From Pseudomonas triclosanedens (lineage in GTDB: Bacteria; Pseudomonadota; Gammaproteobacteria; Pseudomonadales; Pseudomonadaceae), in contig NZ_CP113432.1 of the NCBI RefSeq assembly GCF_026686735.1, positions 1,178,001-1,242,000 of the forward strand: DNA of 64,000 nt, given 5' to 3'. The position numbers and the translations under genes are program-made. This document shows, in pieces, positions 18,577 through 30,844 of this stretch (positions are counted from its first letter, which is position 1; each line of letters begins with the position of its first letter). The notes below the pieces were generated by a model that saw only the letters and a list, made by a program, of their open reading frames with translations, ran no database searches and was not told the DNA's origin.

Positions 18577-19167
18577 ATGAGTAATGACGGCGTGAATGCA
18601 GGCCGGCGTCGCTTCCTTGTCGCGGCCACCTCGGTGGTTGGCGCGGCGGGAGCGGTCGGAGCTGCGGTCCCGTTCGTGGGGTCATGGTTCCCCAGTGCCA
18701 AGGCGAAGGCTGCTGGCGCGCCGGTGAAGGTCAACGTAGGGAAGATCGAGCCGGGTCAGCAGATCGTTGCTGAGTGGCGCGGCAAGCCGGTGTTCCTGGT
18801 GCATCGCACCAAGGAGATGTTGGACGCCCTGCCGACCCTCAACGGCCAACTGGCTGACCCTGAGTCGAAGGCATCGGAGCAGCCGACGTACGTCGATCCT
18901 CAGTTGCGCTCGATCAAGCCGGAGCTGGCAGTGATCGTTGGTATCTGCACCCACCTGGGTTGCTCGCCGACCTTCCGCCCCGAAGTCGCCCCCGCGGATC
19001 TCGGTCCGGACTGGAAGGGTGGCTACTTCTGCCCCTGCCACGGCTCTCACTACGACCTCGCCGGCCGCGTTTACAAGGGGCAACCTGCTCCGCTGAACCT
19101 GCCGATTCCGCCTTATACGCTCGATGGTGATGAGTTGACCATCGGTGTGGACCAGGAGAAGGCCTGA
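18577..19167 (+). CDS. petA: Ubiquinol-cytochrome c reductase iron-sulfur (Rieske) subunit
   Basis: Carries the 2Fe-2S cluster of the bc1 complex, taking electrons from ubiquinol at the periplasmic face of the inner membrane. The N-terminus has a twin-arginine signal (GRRRFLV at about 9-15) followed by the single membrane anchor, which is not cleaved in this family. The two cluster-binding motifs are CTHLGC and CPCHGSHYD, giving two Cys and two His ligands and the disulfide pair. At 196 residues it is normal. It is the first gene of a three-gene operon; its stop overlaps the start of cytochrome b by one base. Confidence 0.98.
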   Translation: MSNDGVNAGRRRFLVAATSVVGAAGAVGAAVPFVGSWFPSAKAKAAGAPVKVNVGKIEPGQQIVAEWRGKPVFLVHRTKEMLDALPTLNGQLADPESKASEQPTYVDPQLRSIKPELAVIVGICTHLGCSPTFRPEVAPADLGPDWKGGYFCPCHGSHYDLAGRVYKGQPAPLNLPIPPYTLDGDELTIGVDQEKA

Positions 19168-20378
19168 TGAACAAGTTCATGGCATGGGTCGATGCCCGCT
19201 TCCCCGCGACCAAGATGTGGGAAGACCATCTGAGCAAGTACTACGCTCCGAAGAACTTCAACTTCTGGTACTTCTTCGGTTCGCTGGCACTGTTGGTCCT
19301 GGTCAACCAGATCCTTACCGGTATCTGGCTGACCATGAGCTTCACTCCGTCGGCTGAGGAGGCGTTCGCATCCGTCGAGTACATCATGCGGGATGTCGAT
19401 TACGGATGGATCATCCGTTACATGCACTCCACCGGTGCGTCGGCGTTCTTTGTGGTGGTCTATCTGCATATGTTCCGTGGTCTTCTGTACGGTTCGTACC
19501 AGAAGCCGCGTGAACTGGTGTGGATCTTCGGCATGCTGATCTACCTCGCTCTGATGGCTGAGGCCTTCATGGGTTATCTGCTGCCGTGGGGGCAGATGTC
19601 CTACTGGGGTGCCCAGGTGATCATCTCGCTGTTCGGGGCCATCCCGGTCGTGGGTGAGGACCTTGCTCAGTGGATCCGTGGTGACTTCCTGATCTCCGGT
19701 ATCACCCTGAACCGCTTCTTCGCTCTGCACGTGATCGCTCTGCCGATTGTTCTGCTTGGCCTGGTAGTGCTGCACATCCTGGCGCTGCACGAAGTCGGTT
19801 CGAATAACCCGGATGGCGTAGATATCAAGAAGAAGAAAGACGAGAACGGCGTTCCGCTGGACGGCATCCCGTTCCATCCTTACTACACCGTCAAGGATAT
19901 CGTCGGTGTCGTGGTCTTCCTGTTCGTATTCTGCACCGTGATCTTCTTCTTCCCGGAAATGGGTGGTTTCTTCCTCGAGAAGCCCAACTTCGAGATGGCG
20001 AACCAGTTCAAGACTCCGCCGCACATTGCTCCGGTTTGGTACTTCACCCCGTTCTACGCCATCCTGCGCGCCGTTCCGGACAAGCTGATGGGTGTGGTCG
20101 CAATGGGTGCCTCCATCGCTGTGCTGTTCGTGCTGCCGTGGCTGGACCGTAGTCCGGTTCGCTCGATCCGCTACAAGGGCTGGCTGAGCAAGATCTGGCT
20201 GGTGATCTTCGCAGTGTCCTTCGTGGTTCTCGGCTACTTCGGCTCCCAAGCTCCGTCGCCGCTGGGCACCACGTTGTCGCGCCTGTGCACCATTCTGTAT
20301 TTCGCCTTCTTCATCCTGATGCCGTTCTATACCCGGATGGAGAAAACCAAACCGGTTCCGGAAAGGGTGACTGGCTGA
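19167..20378 (+). CDS. petB: Cytochrome b subunit of the bc1 complex
   Basis: The 403-residue membrane core of the bc1 complex, with eight predicted transmembrane helices, two b hemes and the two quinone sites. Heme-ligand histidines lie in YMHSTGASAFF and YLHMFRG (helix B) and in LHVIALP and LHILALHEVG (helix D). The Qo-site motif appears as PEMG in place of the mitochondrial PEWY, a variant I do not regard as inactivating. The start overlaps the Rieske stop by one base, and its own stop overlaps the start of cytochrome c1 by one base, so translation is probably coupled. Confidence 0.97.
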   Translation: MNKFMAWVDARFPATKMWEDHLSKYYAPKNFNFWYFFGSLALLVLVNQILTGIWLTMSFTPSAEEAFASVEYIMRDVDYGWIIRYMHSTGASAFFVVVYLHMFRGLLYGSYQKPRELVWIFGMLIYLALMAEAFMGYLLPWGQMSYWGAQVIISLFGAIPVVGEDLAQWIRGDFLISGITLNRFFALHVIALPIVLLGLVVLHILALHEVGSNNPDGVDIKKKKDENGVPLDGIPFHPYYTVKDIVGVVVFLFVFCTVIFFFPEMGGFFLEKPNFEMANQFKTPPHIAPVWYFTPFYAILRAVPDKLMGVVAMGASIAVLFVLPWLDRSPVRSIRYKGWLSKIWLVIFAVSFVVLGYFGSQAPSPLGTTLSRLCTILYFAFFILMPFYTRMEKTKPVPERVTG

Positions 20379-21160
20379 TGAAAAAGCAATTCGCAGCATT
20401 GATTCTGGCTTTTCTGCCGGTATTGGGATTCGCCGCCACTGAAGCTGGTCCGGCGCTGGATCATGTCGATATCGACCTGACCGACAAGGCGGCCATGCAG
20501 GATGGTGCGCGTACCTTCGCCAACTACTGCATGGGCTGCCATAGCGCCAAGTTCCAGCGCTATGAGCGTGTGGGGCGTGATCTGGGTATCCCGGAAGATC
20601 TCATGATGAGCCACTTGGTGTTCACTGGCGCCAAGATCGGTGACCACATGGATATCGGCATGAAGCCGGCGGATGCCAAGGTTTGGTTCGGCGCTGCGCC
20701 GCCTGACCTGACTCTGGTAGCTCGTGTGCGCGGTACTGACTGGCTGTACACCTACCTGCGCTCGTTCTACGAAGATCCCAAGCGTCCGTGGGGTGTGAAC
20801 AATACGGTCTTCCCGAACGTCGGCATGCCGAACGTGCTGGCCAGCCTTCAGGGCCGCCAGGTCGTTGGCTGCAAGCAGGTTCAGATCGTCGAGAATGGCA
20901 AGAAGCAGTACGATCCTCTTACCGGCACTCCGCTGACTCACGAGGCCTGCGATCAACTGACCGTCGTTCCAAAGTCCGGTCAGTTGAATGAAGCGCAGTT
21001 CGACGAAAAGGTGAAGAACCTGGTGACCTTCCTGGCTTACTCGGCTGATCCGAACAAGCTGGAATCCCACCGCATCGGTACCTACGTCCTGCTGTTCCTG
21101 GTCTTCTTCTTCGTGTTCGCTTATCTGCTCAAGCGCGAATACTGGAAGGACGTGCACTAA
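20378..21160 (+). CDS. petC: Cytochrome c1 subunit of the bc1 complex
   Basis: Accepts electrons from the Rieske protein and passes them to soluble cytochrome c. A Sec signal peptide covers residues 1-20 (cleavage near FAATEAG), the c-type heme motif CMGCH is at 51-55, and the distal Met is probably in one of the later Met-containing loops such as VGMPNV. One C-terminal helix (TYVLLFLVFFFVFAYLL) anchors it to the membrane. The start is the ATG at 20378, which overlaps the cytochrome b stop by one base and gives 260 residues; upstream in-frame codons belong to the cytochrome b region. Confidence 0.97.
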   Translation: MKKQFAALILAFLPVLGFAATEAGPALDHVDIDLTDKAAMQDGARTFANYCMGCHSAKFQRYERVGRDLGIPEDLMMSHLVFTGAKIGDHMDIGMKPADAKVWFGAAPPDLTLVARVRGTDWLYTYLRSFYEDPKRPWGVNNTVFPNVGMPNVLASLQGRQVVGCKQVQIVENGKKQYDPLTGTPLTHEACDQLTVVPKSGQLNEAQFDEKVKNLVTFLAYSADPNKLESHRIGTYVLLFLVFFFVFAYLLKREYWKDVH

Positions 21161-21179
21161 GCACTGCCAGTTGTGTGAA

Positions 21180-21209
21180 GCGCGCGCCCTACGGGGCGCG
21201 CGCGTCTTT
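21180..21209 (+). terminator. GC-rich hairpin between petC and sspA
   Basis: A perfect 10-bp stem (21180-21189 with 21194-21203) capped by TACG closed by a C-G pair, which is an RNA UNCG tetraloop, then TCTTTC. Likely a partial terminator separating bc1 from the stringent starvation genes. Confidence 0.65.
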
Positions 21210-21247
21210 CTACCTCCCACAAGTGAACCTGCGAGGAGGCAAGCGGC

Positions 21248-21865
21248 ATGGCCGCAATCAATAAGCTCACCTGCTTCTCCGACCCTTCTGATCATTACAG
21301 CCACCGCGTGCGCCTGGTGCTGGCCGAGAAGAGCGTCGTTGCCGACATCATTGAAGTGCAGAGCGGAAATATTCCCGCCAAGCTCGCCGAAGTGAACCCC
21401 TATGGCAGCTTGCCGACTCTGGTAGATCGTGACCTTGCGCTCTATGAGTCCACGGTGGTCATGGAATATCTGGACGAACGCTACCCGCACCCACCGTTGC
21501 TACCGGTCTATCCGGTGGCGCGCGCCAATAGTCGGCTTTTGATTCATCGCATCCAGCGCGACTGGTGTGCGCTGGTTGATCGCATTCTCGACAAGCGCCA
21601 AAAGGATGCTGATCGAGCCTTGGCGAGAAAGGAATTGCGTGAGAGCCTGACAGGGGTTTCGCCATTGTTTGCCGACAAGCCTTTCTTCCTCAGTGAAGAA
21701 TTGAGCTTGGTGGACTGCTGCCTGTTGCCTATTCTCTGGCGGCTGCCCTTGCTGGGTATCGAGCTGCCGCGTCAGGCCAAGCCGCTGTTGGACTATATGG
21801 AACGCCAGTTTGCACGGGAAACTTTCCAGGCCAGTCTGTCCTCTATCGAACGTGATATGCGCTAA
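21248..21865 (+). CDS. sspA: Stringent starvation protein A
   Basis: A glutathione-transferase-fold protein without enzyme activity that binds RNA polymerase and alters transcription in stationary phase and starvation. It has 205 residues, with an N-terminal thioredoxin-like half ([49 protein letters not shown]) and a helical C-terminal half. The ATG at 21248 follows a strong GAGGAGG site. sspB follows after 8 bases, the same pairing as in E. coli. The place right after bc1 is also the usual one in gamma-proteobacteria. Confidence 0.96.
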   Translation: MAAINKLTCFSDPSDHYSHRVRLVLAEKSVVADIIEVQSGNIPAKLAEVNPYGSLPTLVDRDLALYESTVVMEYLDERYPHPPLLPVYPVARANSRLLIHRIQRDWCALVDRILDKRQKDADRALARKELRESLTGVSPLFADKPFFLSEELSLVDCCLLPILWRLPLLGIELPRQAKPLLDYMERQFARETFQASLSSIERDMR

Positions 21866-21873
21866 GGAGCCTG

Positions 21874-22281
21874 ATGATGAATTCCAGTCGTCCCTACCTC
21901 GTGCGAGCTCTCTATGAGTGGATCGTCGATAACGGCTGCACCCCGCATATCCTGGTGAACTCCGAATACCCTGGGGTCCGCGTGCCTCCGGGATATGCGA
22001 GCGATGGCCAGATTGTGCTCAATGTCTCGCCGACGGCGGTGCGCCACCTGCAGATGGATAACGAGGCGGTCAGTTTCGAAGGGCGTTTCGGTGGTATTGC
22101 CCAGGGGCTCTACATTCCGTCTCAGGCGGTCATGGCCATCTATGCTCGGGAGAATGGGCAGGGCATGGTCTTCGATCTCGAACCGCCAGTGCCGACCGAT
22201 GACGAGGATTTGCCGGATGATGGTCCTTCCGACGAGCCGCCGCGTCCAAGCGGGCGCCCCAGTCTGAAGGTGGTGAAGTAA
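21874..22281 (+). CDS. sspB: ClpXP adaptor SspB
   Basis: Delivers ssrA-tagged proteins to the ClpXP protease. The 135-residue protein has the substrate-binding body (RPYLVRALYEWIVDNGCTPH, VSPTAVRHLQMDNE, FGGIAQGLYIP), then an acidic flexible linker, and ends in the short RPSLKVVK tail that docks on ClpX. Two ATG codons stand in tandem at 21874 and 21877 and either could start translation; AAGGAG precedes them. It is encoded directly after sspA and is followed by a terminator. Confidence 0.96.
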   Translation: MMNSSRPYLVRALYEWIVDNGCTPHILVNSEYPGVRVPPGYASDGQIVLNVSPTAVRHLQMDNEAVSFEGRFGGIAQGLYIPSQAVMAIYARENGQGMVFDLEPPVPTDDEDLPDDGPSDEPPRPSGRPSLKVVK

Positions 22282-22283
22282 TG

Positions 22284-22311
22284 AAAAAGGCGACCCGGAG
22301 GTCGCCTTTTC
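22284..22311. terminator. Bidirectional terminator between sspB and dolP
   Basis: GGCGACC at 22289-22295 with GGTCGCC at 22300-22306, a CGGA loop, and flanking A and T runs. Confidence 0.85.
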
Positions 22312-22330
22312 TATGCCTCTGTTTCGCCGG

Positions 22331-23901
<1,571 letters not shown>

Positions 23902-23905
<4 letters not shown>

Positions 23906-25716
23906 ATACCACTGTTCTCCAGAGGTTGGGCCTGGCCATTACGGAACTCGGCCCAGGGCAGGCGGCGTTCGATCCGCTGGCTTGCGTTGACGCTAAGAGT
24001 GCCGGTCAGGCCGTCGACCTGCATGCTCGGTACCGCCTTGAGTTCAGGTAGCCGGGGGGCCAACTGGTAGGCGTCGGCACCCATCGCGTAGAGGCGGCCG
24101 AGGCTGCCGGAAGCTTGAGGCCATTGTGCGGTTACCTGTTGGCGAAGCGGATTGTTCGGCTCCAGCAGCCAGGGTGTCTCGCAGAAGCGAATTCCGTTCA
24201 GATCCTGGTCCTGCGCAGGGTTGTTTACGCCAGTGTACAGGTTGGAGGTCGCGTAGACCGGCAGATCGCCAGCGTACTGGAAGGCCAGGGTCGGCTTGAT
24301 CTGGCGGGCCTGCTGCGGGGTAGCGGCAAGGAAGATGAAGTCGATGTCCTGACGACGCGAGGGTTGGGTGTCGACGCTGCTGTCGAGCACACCTTGCAGG
24401 CGCTTGGCGCGGCCTTCGCTCTGGCGCAGTTGCAGAAGGTCTGCGATCTGGCGGGCCAGTTCGACGGGTTGATCGACATGTTCGGCTGCGATGAGGGTGC
24501 CGCCGGCGGCTTGCCAGTTGCGGCTGAACGATGCGAGTACGCGATCCCCCCATTCGCCGCGCGGCACGAGCGCCACGGCACGACGCATGCCGTCGTTCCA
24601 GGCGCGGTTTGCTACTTCGCGGGCTTCATCCTCGGCGGAGAGACCGAACTGGAACAGCTGGGCCGGGCCCTCCTGGGCCCCATCGCTGTAGTTGAGCGCG
24701 AGGGTAGTGATCGGCAATTGCTGCTGGCTGCTCAGCTGCTTGACCAGATTTTTCTCCAGTGGTCCGACGACCAGTTGTACGCCGTCGGCCTGGGCCTGAC
24801 GGTAGAAGTCGTCCAGCGAGCGCACCTGGCTGCTGTCGTAGAGGCTGATGGCCGGCTGCGGCTGACCACTTTGCTGGGCCTGGTAGTGGGCGGCGAGGAA
24901 ACCGTCCTGCAGGGCGCGGGCGACCGAGGCCAGCTGTCCCTGTTGCGGCAGCAGAAGGGCGATTTTGTTCAGCGGCTGGGCTGCCAGGGATTTCAGTTTC
25001 TCGAGAGCGCTGGGGAGCTGCTTGGCTGCTGGGTGATCCGGGTTCTGGCTGACCCAGGTGTCGATGTTGGACTGCTGTTCCTTGAGGGTCGACGAGGTCT
25101 TGGTGATGCGCGCCAGCGCGAGCCACCCGTTCAGATCGCCTTCGTTGCTGCTGGCCTGCATCTGCTCGACCGGCAGGCTGGAAACGAGCTTCCAGATTTC
25201 CTCATGGTTGGCCCTGGCAGCCTCGGCATTCAGCAGCGGATCGATGAATACGCGTTCGCGTGCGGCGCTCATGGCCTGTCCGTCGGCAGCAAGGGCTAGG
25301 GCTTTGACCATGCCGGCGCGAGCCTGCAGGTCTACCGGCATTTCGCCCAGGCGCTGGAAGCTCGGGTTGTCGAATGCCTTTAGGGCCGCCTTGGGTTTGT
25401 TGCGGGCCATTTCCAGTTGTGCGCGCAGCGTGCTGGCGAAGACCTGCTGGGCCGGTTTCAGGCTATCCATCGGGGTTTGTTCGAGGATCTGCGTGGAGCG
25501 GCCGAAATCCTTCTGCTTGTAGGCAAGGTCGGCGGCCGACAGGCGCAGCACTGCGGCATCTTCGGGCTTGGCGGTGGATGCCTGCTGGAGCAGTTGCTCG
25601 ATGCTGGCGCTCGGAGTGCGAGGCAGTTCGCCGAGGTTGGACGACGGGGAAGACGCACAGGCGGCGAGCATGCCGGCCAGGATCAAGGCGGAAAGCGGAC
25701 GCAGGCGAGCGATCAT
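23902..25716 (-). CDS. lpoA: Penicillin-binding protein activator LpoA-like lipoprotein
   Basis: An outer-membrane lipoprotein that reaches through the periplasm to stimulate PBP1a. The signal peptide ends with lipobox LAAC; the N-terminal half (to about 255) is helical and TPR-like (VLRLSAADLAYKQKDF, PKAALKAFDNPSFQ), and the C-terminal half is a periplasmic-binding-protein fold starting near NKIALLLPQQGQL. I use the ATG at 25716, not the in-frame ATG at 25737: GAGAAG precedes it by 6 bases, and a TACAAT -10 box at 25752-25757 would leave almost no leader for the longer form. At 604 residues it fits the family. First gene of lpoA-yraN-diaA-dolP. Confidence 0.9.
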
Positions 25717-25751
25717 ATCGGGCTTCTCGTGACGCATTCAAAGAGCCGCTG

Positions 25752-25807
25752 ATTGTACCCAAGCGGCGAGGGTGACGCGATGGCGGCATCCTGAAACGGG
25801 ATACAAT
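25752..25807. promoter_or_regulatory. Divergent promoter region of lpoA and rsmI
   Basis: Two identical -10 hexamers face away from each other: TACAAT on the minus strand (25757 to 25752) for lpoA and TACAAT on the plus strand (25802-25807) for rsmI. Neither has a strong -35. Confidence 0.5.
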
Positions 25808-25842
25808 GCGTTTTTTGGATATTTCCGGCGAGGTTCTTCCGC

Positions 25843-26691
25843 GTGACCTTCGGCACTCTGTATGTGGTTGCCACACCTATTGGCAACCTGGACGACATCA
25901 GCGCCCGAGCGCTCAAGGTATTGCGCGACGTGTCGCTCATTGCGGCGGAGGACACCCGGCATTCCGTCCGTCTGCTGCAGCATTTCGGCATCGAGACGCC
26001 CCTGGCGCCCTGCCATGAGCACAATGAGCGGGAGCAGGGCGGGCGCTTTCTGGTCAGGCTGCAGGCCGGCGAGGATGTTGCGCTGATTTCCGACGCTGGC
26101 ACGCCGCTGATATCCGATCCTGGTTATCACCTCGTGCGCCAGGCGCGTGCGGCAGGCGTTCCGGTGGTGCCGGTGCCGGGCGCCTGTGCGCTGATCGCCG
26201 CGCTGTCGGCGGCAGGGCTTCCCTCAGATCGCTTCGTCTTCGAGGGCTTCCTGCCGGCCAAGGTTGCCGGTCGGCGCGGTCGCCTGGAGGGTCTGGTGGA
26301 TGAGCCGCGCACGCTGATCTTCTATGAGGCACCGCACCGTATTCTGGAGTGCATCGAGGATATGGCGGCGATCTTCGGTGAAGAGCGTCCCGCAGTGCTG
26401 GCCCGCGAGCTGACCAAGACTTTCGAGACGCTGAAGGGGTTACCACTGGGCGAGTTGCGCGAGTTCGTTGCTGCCGACGGCAACCAGCAGCGTGGTGAGT
26501 GCGTTCTGTTGGTGGCGGGCAAGCCCGCGCCGGAAAGTGATGAGGCCGTGGATGCACAGACCTTGCGGGTGCTGGACCTGCTGTTGGCGGAGCTGCCGGT
26601 CAAACGCGCGGCAGCGCTGGCGGCGGAGATCACTGGTGCGCGCAAGAATCAGCTTTACCAGCTCGCGCTGGAGCGCCAGGGCAAGGCTTGA
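25843..26691 (+). CDS. rsmI: 16S rRNA 2'-O-methyltransferase RsmI
   Basis: Methylates the ribose of C1402 in 16S rRNA, close to the P site, using SAM. It belongs to the tetrapyrrole-methylase fold: [13 protein letters not shown] at the N-terminus, [13 protein letters not shown], then [16 protein letters not shown] and the [21 protein letters not shown] segment. It has 282 residues. Translation starts at the GTG at 25843. It is divergent from lpoA, as in E. coli (yraL/yraM). The rnpB promoter begins just past its stop codon. Confidence 0.96.
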   Translation: MTFGTLYVVATPIGNLDDISARALKVLRDVSLIAAEDTRHSVRLLQHFGIETPLAPCHEHNEREQGGRFLVRLQAGEDVALISDAGTPLISDPGYHLVRQARAAGVPVVPVPGACALIAALSAAGLPSDRFVFEGFLPAKVAGRRGRLEGLVDEPRTLIFYEAPHRILECIEDMAAIFGEERPAVLARELTKTFETLKGLPLGELREFVAADGNQQRGECVLLVAGKPAPESDEAVDAQTLRVLDLLLAELPVKRAAALAAEITGARKNQLYQLALERQGKA

Positions 26692-26693
26692 GC

Positions 26694-26722
26694 TTGTCCT
26701 GAGCGCCCTGAGCCGCTAACCT
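26694..26722 (+). promoter_or_regulatory. Promoter of rnpB
   Basis: TTGTCC at 26694-26699, a 17-base spacer, and TAACCT at 26717-26722, starting 3 bases after the rsmI stop. The predicted start of transcription, near 26730, coincides with the 5' strand of the P1 helix of RNase P RNA. Confidence 0.65.
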
Positions 26723-26730
26723 TGTTGACT

Positions 26731-27084
26731 GAGAGTCGATTGGACAGTCGCTGTTCCGTGATGTTCCATCACGGGGTGGAGGAAAGTCCGGGCTCCATAG
26801 GGCAGAGTGCCAGGTAACGCCTGGGAGGCGTGAGCCTACGGAAAGTGCCACAGAAAATAACCGCCTAAGCGCAACAGCGCCGGTAAGGGTGAAAAGGTGC
26901 GGTAAGAGCGCACCGCACGGCTGGCAACAGTTCGTGGCTAGGTAAACCCCACTCGGAGCAAGACCAAATAGGAATCCATTGGCGCGGCCCGCGTTGGATT
27001 CGGGTAGGTCGCTTGAGGCATTCAGTGATGAATGTCCCAGAGGAATGGCTGTCCTCGACAGAACCCGGCTTATAGATCGACTCT
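26731..27084 (+). ncRNA. rnpB: RNase P RNA, bacterial class A
   Basis: The catalytic RNA that trims the 5' leader from precursor tRNAs. The ends pair as the P1 helix: GAGAGTCGAT at 26731-26740 with ATCGACTCTC at 27075-27084. The two universally conserved blocks are present: GAGGAAAGTCCGGGCTCC near 26779-26796 and ACAGAACCCGGCTTATAG at 27058-27075, which form P4 and flanking core. Also seen are the GGTAAGGGTGAAAAGGTGCG stretch and AAACCCCACTCGGAGCAAGA. The length of about 354 bases fits class A. Exact ends are estimated from the P1 pairing. Confidence 0.97.
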
Positions 27085-27117
27085 CTCCACTTTTTCTCCA
27101 CTTTTTCTCCACTTCTT
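27085..27117 (+). repeat. Three tandem 11-base repeats right after rnpB
   Basis: CTCCACTTTTT at 27085-27095 and 27096-27106, then CTCCACTTCTT at 27107-27117. The first copy starts at the base after the P1 helix, so the array lies in the 3' trailer of the RNase P RNA precursor or forms a stack of T-rich termination points. Confidence 0.85.
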
Positions 27118-27180
27118 CCCACATGACCATTTGTCGCTGATCGGAAGAAGTTAAAAACTTAAGAAATCACTTTAAGTATG

Positions 27181-27214
27181 AAAGCCCAGTGTTTTGAAAA
27201 CACTGGGCTTTTCT
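27181..27214 (+). terminator. Terminator between rnpB and mraZ
   Basis: A near-perfect palindrome, AAGCCCAGTGTTTT (27182-27195) with its complement downstream, followed by TTCTCTTTCT. It would stop rnpB transcripts before the dcw promoter. Apart from this, the tandem repeats, the dcw promoter and the MraZ boxes, the 322 bases from 27085 to 27406 hold nothing I can name. Confidence 0.85.
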
Positions 27215-27302
27215 CTTTCTGCATGCGTCAAAAACCCTCCCGAAGTCTCCTGAAAGCACGCTAAATCTCGGTCCTGTAAGGATTTTTCGCCTCCGACTCG
27301 CC

Positions 27303-27332
27303 TTGACGGTGGGGAGCGCGGATTTCTATAGT
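27303..27332 (+). promoter_or_regulatory. Promoter of the dcw cluster
   Basis: TTGACG at 27303-27308, an 18-base spacer, and TATAGT at 27327-27332, about 75 bases upstream of mraZ. Confidence 0.75.
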
Positions 27333-27338
27333 GTGCGG

Positions 27339-27370
27339 AAGTGGTATGAAGTGGGTAAAAGTGGGATCAA
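27339..27370 (+). promoter_or_regulatory. MraZ-type operator: three direct repeats
   Basis: GTGG starts at 27341, 27351 and 27361, exactly 10 bases apart, each preceded by A (AGTGGTATGA, AGTGGGTAAA, AGTGGGATCA). This matches the tandem TGGGN repeats spaced by 5 bases that MraZ binds in E. coli and relatives. They lie at the expected transcription start of the cluster, so binding should repress it. Confidence 0.8.
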
Positions 27371-27406
27371 CAGGCATGGATAGCCAACCACAGGGGAAGC
27401 GCTGAC

Positions 27407-27862
27407 GTGTTTCGCGGAGCTAACGCCATCAGTCTTGACGCCAAGGGGCGCCTCGCGATGCCGAGTCGGTATCGTGACGAGCTCGTTTCGCGTTGCAATG
27501 GCCAGCTCATCGTCACCATCGATGCCGTCGATACCTGCCTGACCGTATACCCCCTCCCTGAATGGGAAATCATCGAAGCCAAATTGCGTGAGCTGCCGTC
27601 GCTGCGTGAAGAAACGCGGCGCCTGCAGCGTTTGCTGATTGGCAATGCCGTAGACCTGGAGCTGGATAGCGCCGGGCGCTTTCTCGTTCCGCCGCGCCTG
27701 CGCGAGTACGCCGGCCTGGACAAGAAGGCGATGCTGGTGGGCCAACTGAACAAGTTCCAGTTGTGGGACGAAGACAAGTGGAATGCGGTTGCCGAGGCCG
27801 ATCTCGCAGCCATCAAAGAACCCGGCGGCCTGCCGGACGAATTGCGCGACCTTATTCTGTGA
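27407..27862 (+). CDS. mraZ: Transcriptional regulator MraZ
   Basis: A 151-residue regulator with two AbrB/SpoVT-type half-domains (first [20 protein letters not shown], second around [23 protein letters not shown]), each with the DxxGR motif. It forms rings of 8-12 subunits and represses its own operon through tandem boxes, which are present upstream. The GTG at 27407 is the start. It is the first gene of the dcw cluster; its stop falls at or within the start region of rsmH. Confidence 0.96.
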   Translation: MFRGANAISLDAKGRLAMPSRYRDELVSRCNGQLIVTIDAVDTCLTVYPLPEWEIIEAKLRELPSLREETRRLQRLLIGNAVDLELDSAGRFLVPPRLREYAGLDKKAMLVGQLNKFQLWDEDKWNAVAEADLAAIKEPGGLPDELRDLIL

Positions 27863-27870
27863 GCCTGCCA

Positions 27871-28808
27871 GTGAATAGCACCTACCAACACATCACCGTT
27901 CTTCTCGAGGAGGCAGTCGAAGCACTGGCCCCGCGCGGCGACGGGCGCTATGTGGACGGTACCTTCGGCAGGGGAGGGCACAGTCGCGCCTTGCTTGGGA
28001 AACTCGGCCCGGGCGGTCAGTTGCTCGGGTTCGACAAGGATCCCCAGGCAATTACGACTGGAAAAGCACTGGCGGCCGAAGACGGCCGCTTCGTCATTGT
28101 GCAAAGGTCCTTCGCCGAGATGGCGGAAGAGTTCGCCGCGCGTGGCCTGCAAGGCAAGGTGGACGGCGTCCTGCTCGACCTTGGCGTATCGTCGCCGCAG
28201 CTCGACGACCCGGAACGCGGCTTCAGTTTCCTCAACGACGGTCCTCTGGATATGCGCATGAATCCCGCACAGGGCGTGAGCGCGGCGCAGTGGATCGCAA
28301 CCGCGGCCGAAGACGAGATCGCCCGCGTGTTCAAGGATTATGGCGAGGAGCGCTTCGCCAAGCGTATGGCACGCGCCATCGTCCAGCGTCGTGCGGAAAG
28401 GCCTTTCGAGCGGACTGCGGATCTCGCAGCCGTGATCACCGAGGCCAACCCGGCCTGGGAAAAGGGCAAGAATCCGGCAACCCGTGCTTTTCAGGGGCTG
28501 CGGATCTTCATCAACAACGAATTGGGCGATCTGGAGCGCGGGCTCGAGTCCGCCCTGGATGGCCTGTCCGTGGGCGGTCGTCTGGTAGTGATCAGCTTCC
28601 ACTCACTGGAAGACCGCATCGTCAAGCAGTTCATGCGCAAGCAGGTGAAAGGCGAGGCGGACAACCTGCCGCGTAACCTGCCGATCCAGGTCAAGCCATT
28701 CGAACCGCGCCTGAGGCTGATCGGCAAGCCGGTCTACGCCTCCGAGGCCGAGCTCAAGGCCAACCCGCGCTCGCGCAGCGCGGTCATGCGCATCGCGGAG
28801 AAACTGCG

Positions 28809-28812
<4 letters not shown>
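27871..28812 (+). CDS. rsmH: 16S rRNA N4-methyltransferase RsmH (MraW)
   Basis: Methylates C1402 of 16S rRNA at N4, the base whose ribose is methylated by RsmI, encoded 1 kb upstream. It has a Rossmann SAM fold with [16 protein letters not shown] as the SAM loop, followed by GFDKDPQA and [21 protein letters not shown] start it at the GTG at 27871 (313 residues); the GTG at 27859, which overlaps the mraZ stop by 4 bases, is the alternative, and neither has a strong ribosome site. ftsL overlaps its end by 4 bases. Confidence 0.95.

Positions 28813-30843
<2,031 letters not shown>

Positions 30844-30844
<1 letters not shown>

Noticed and set aside
27085..27117. The three 11-base repeats as a CRISPR array
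   Set aside because: Units are contiguous without spacers and far too short.
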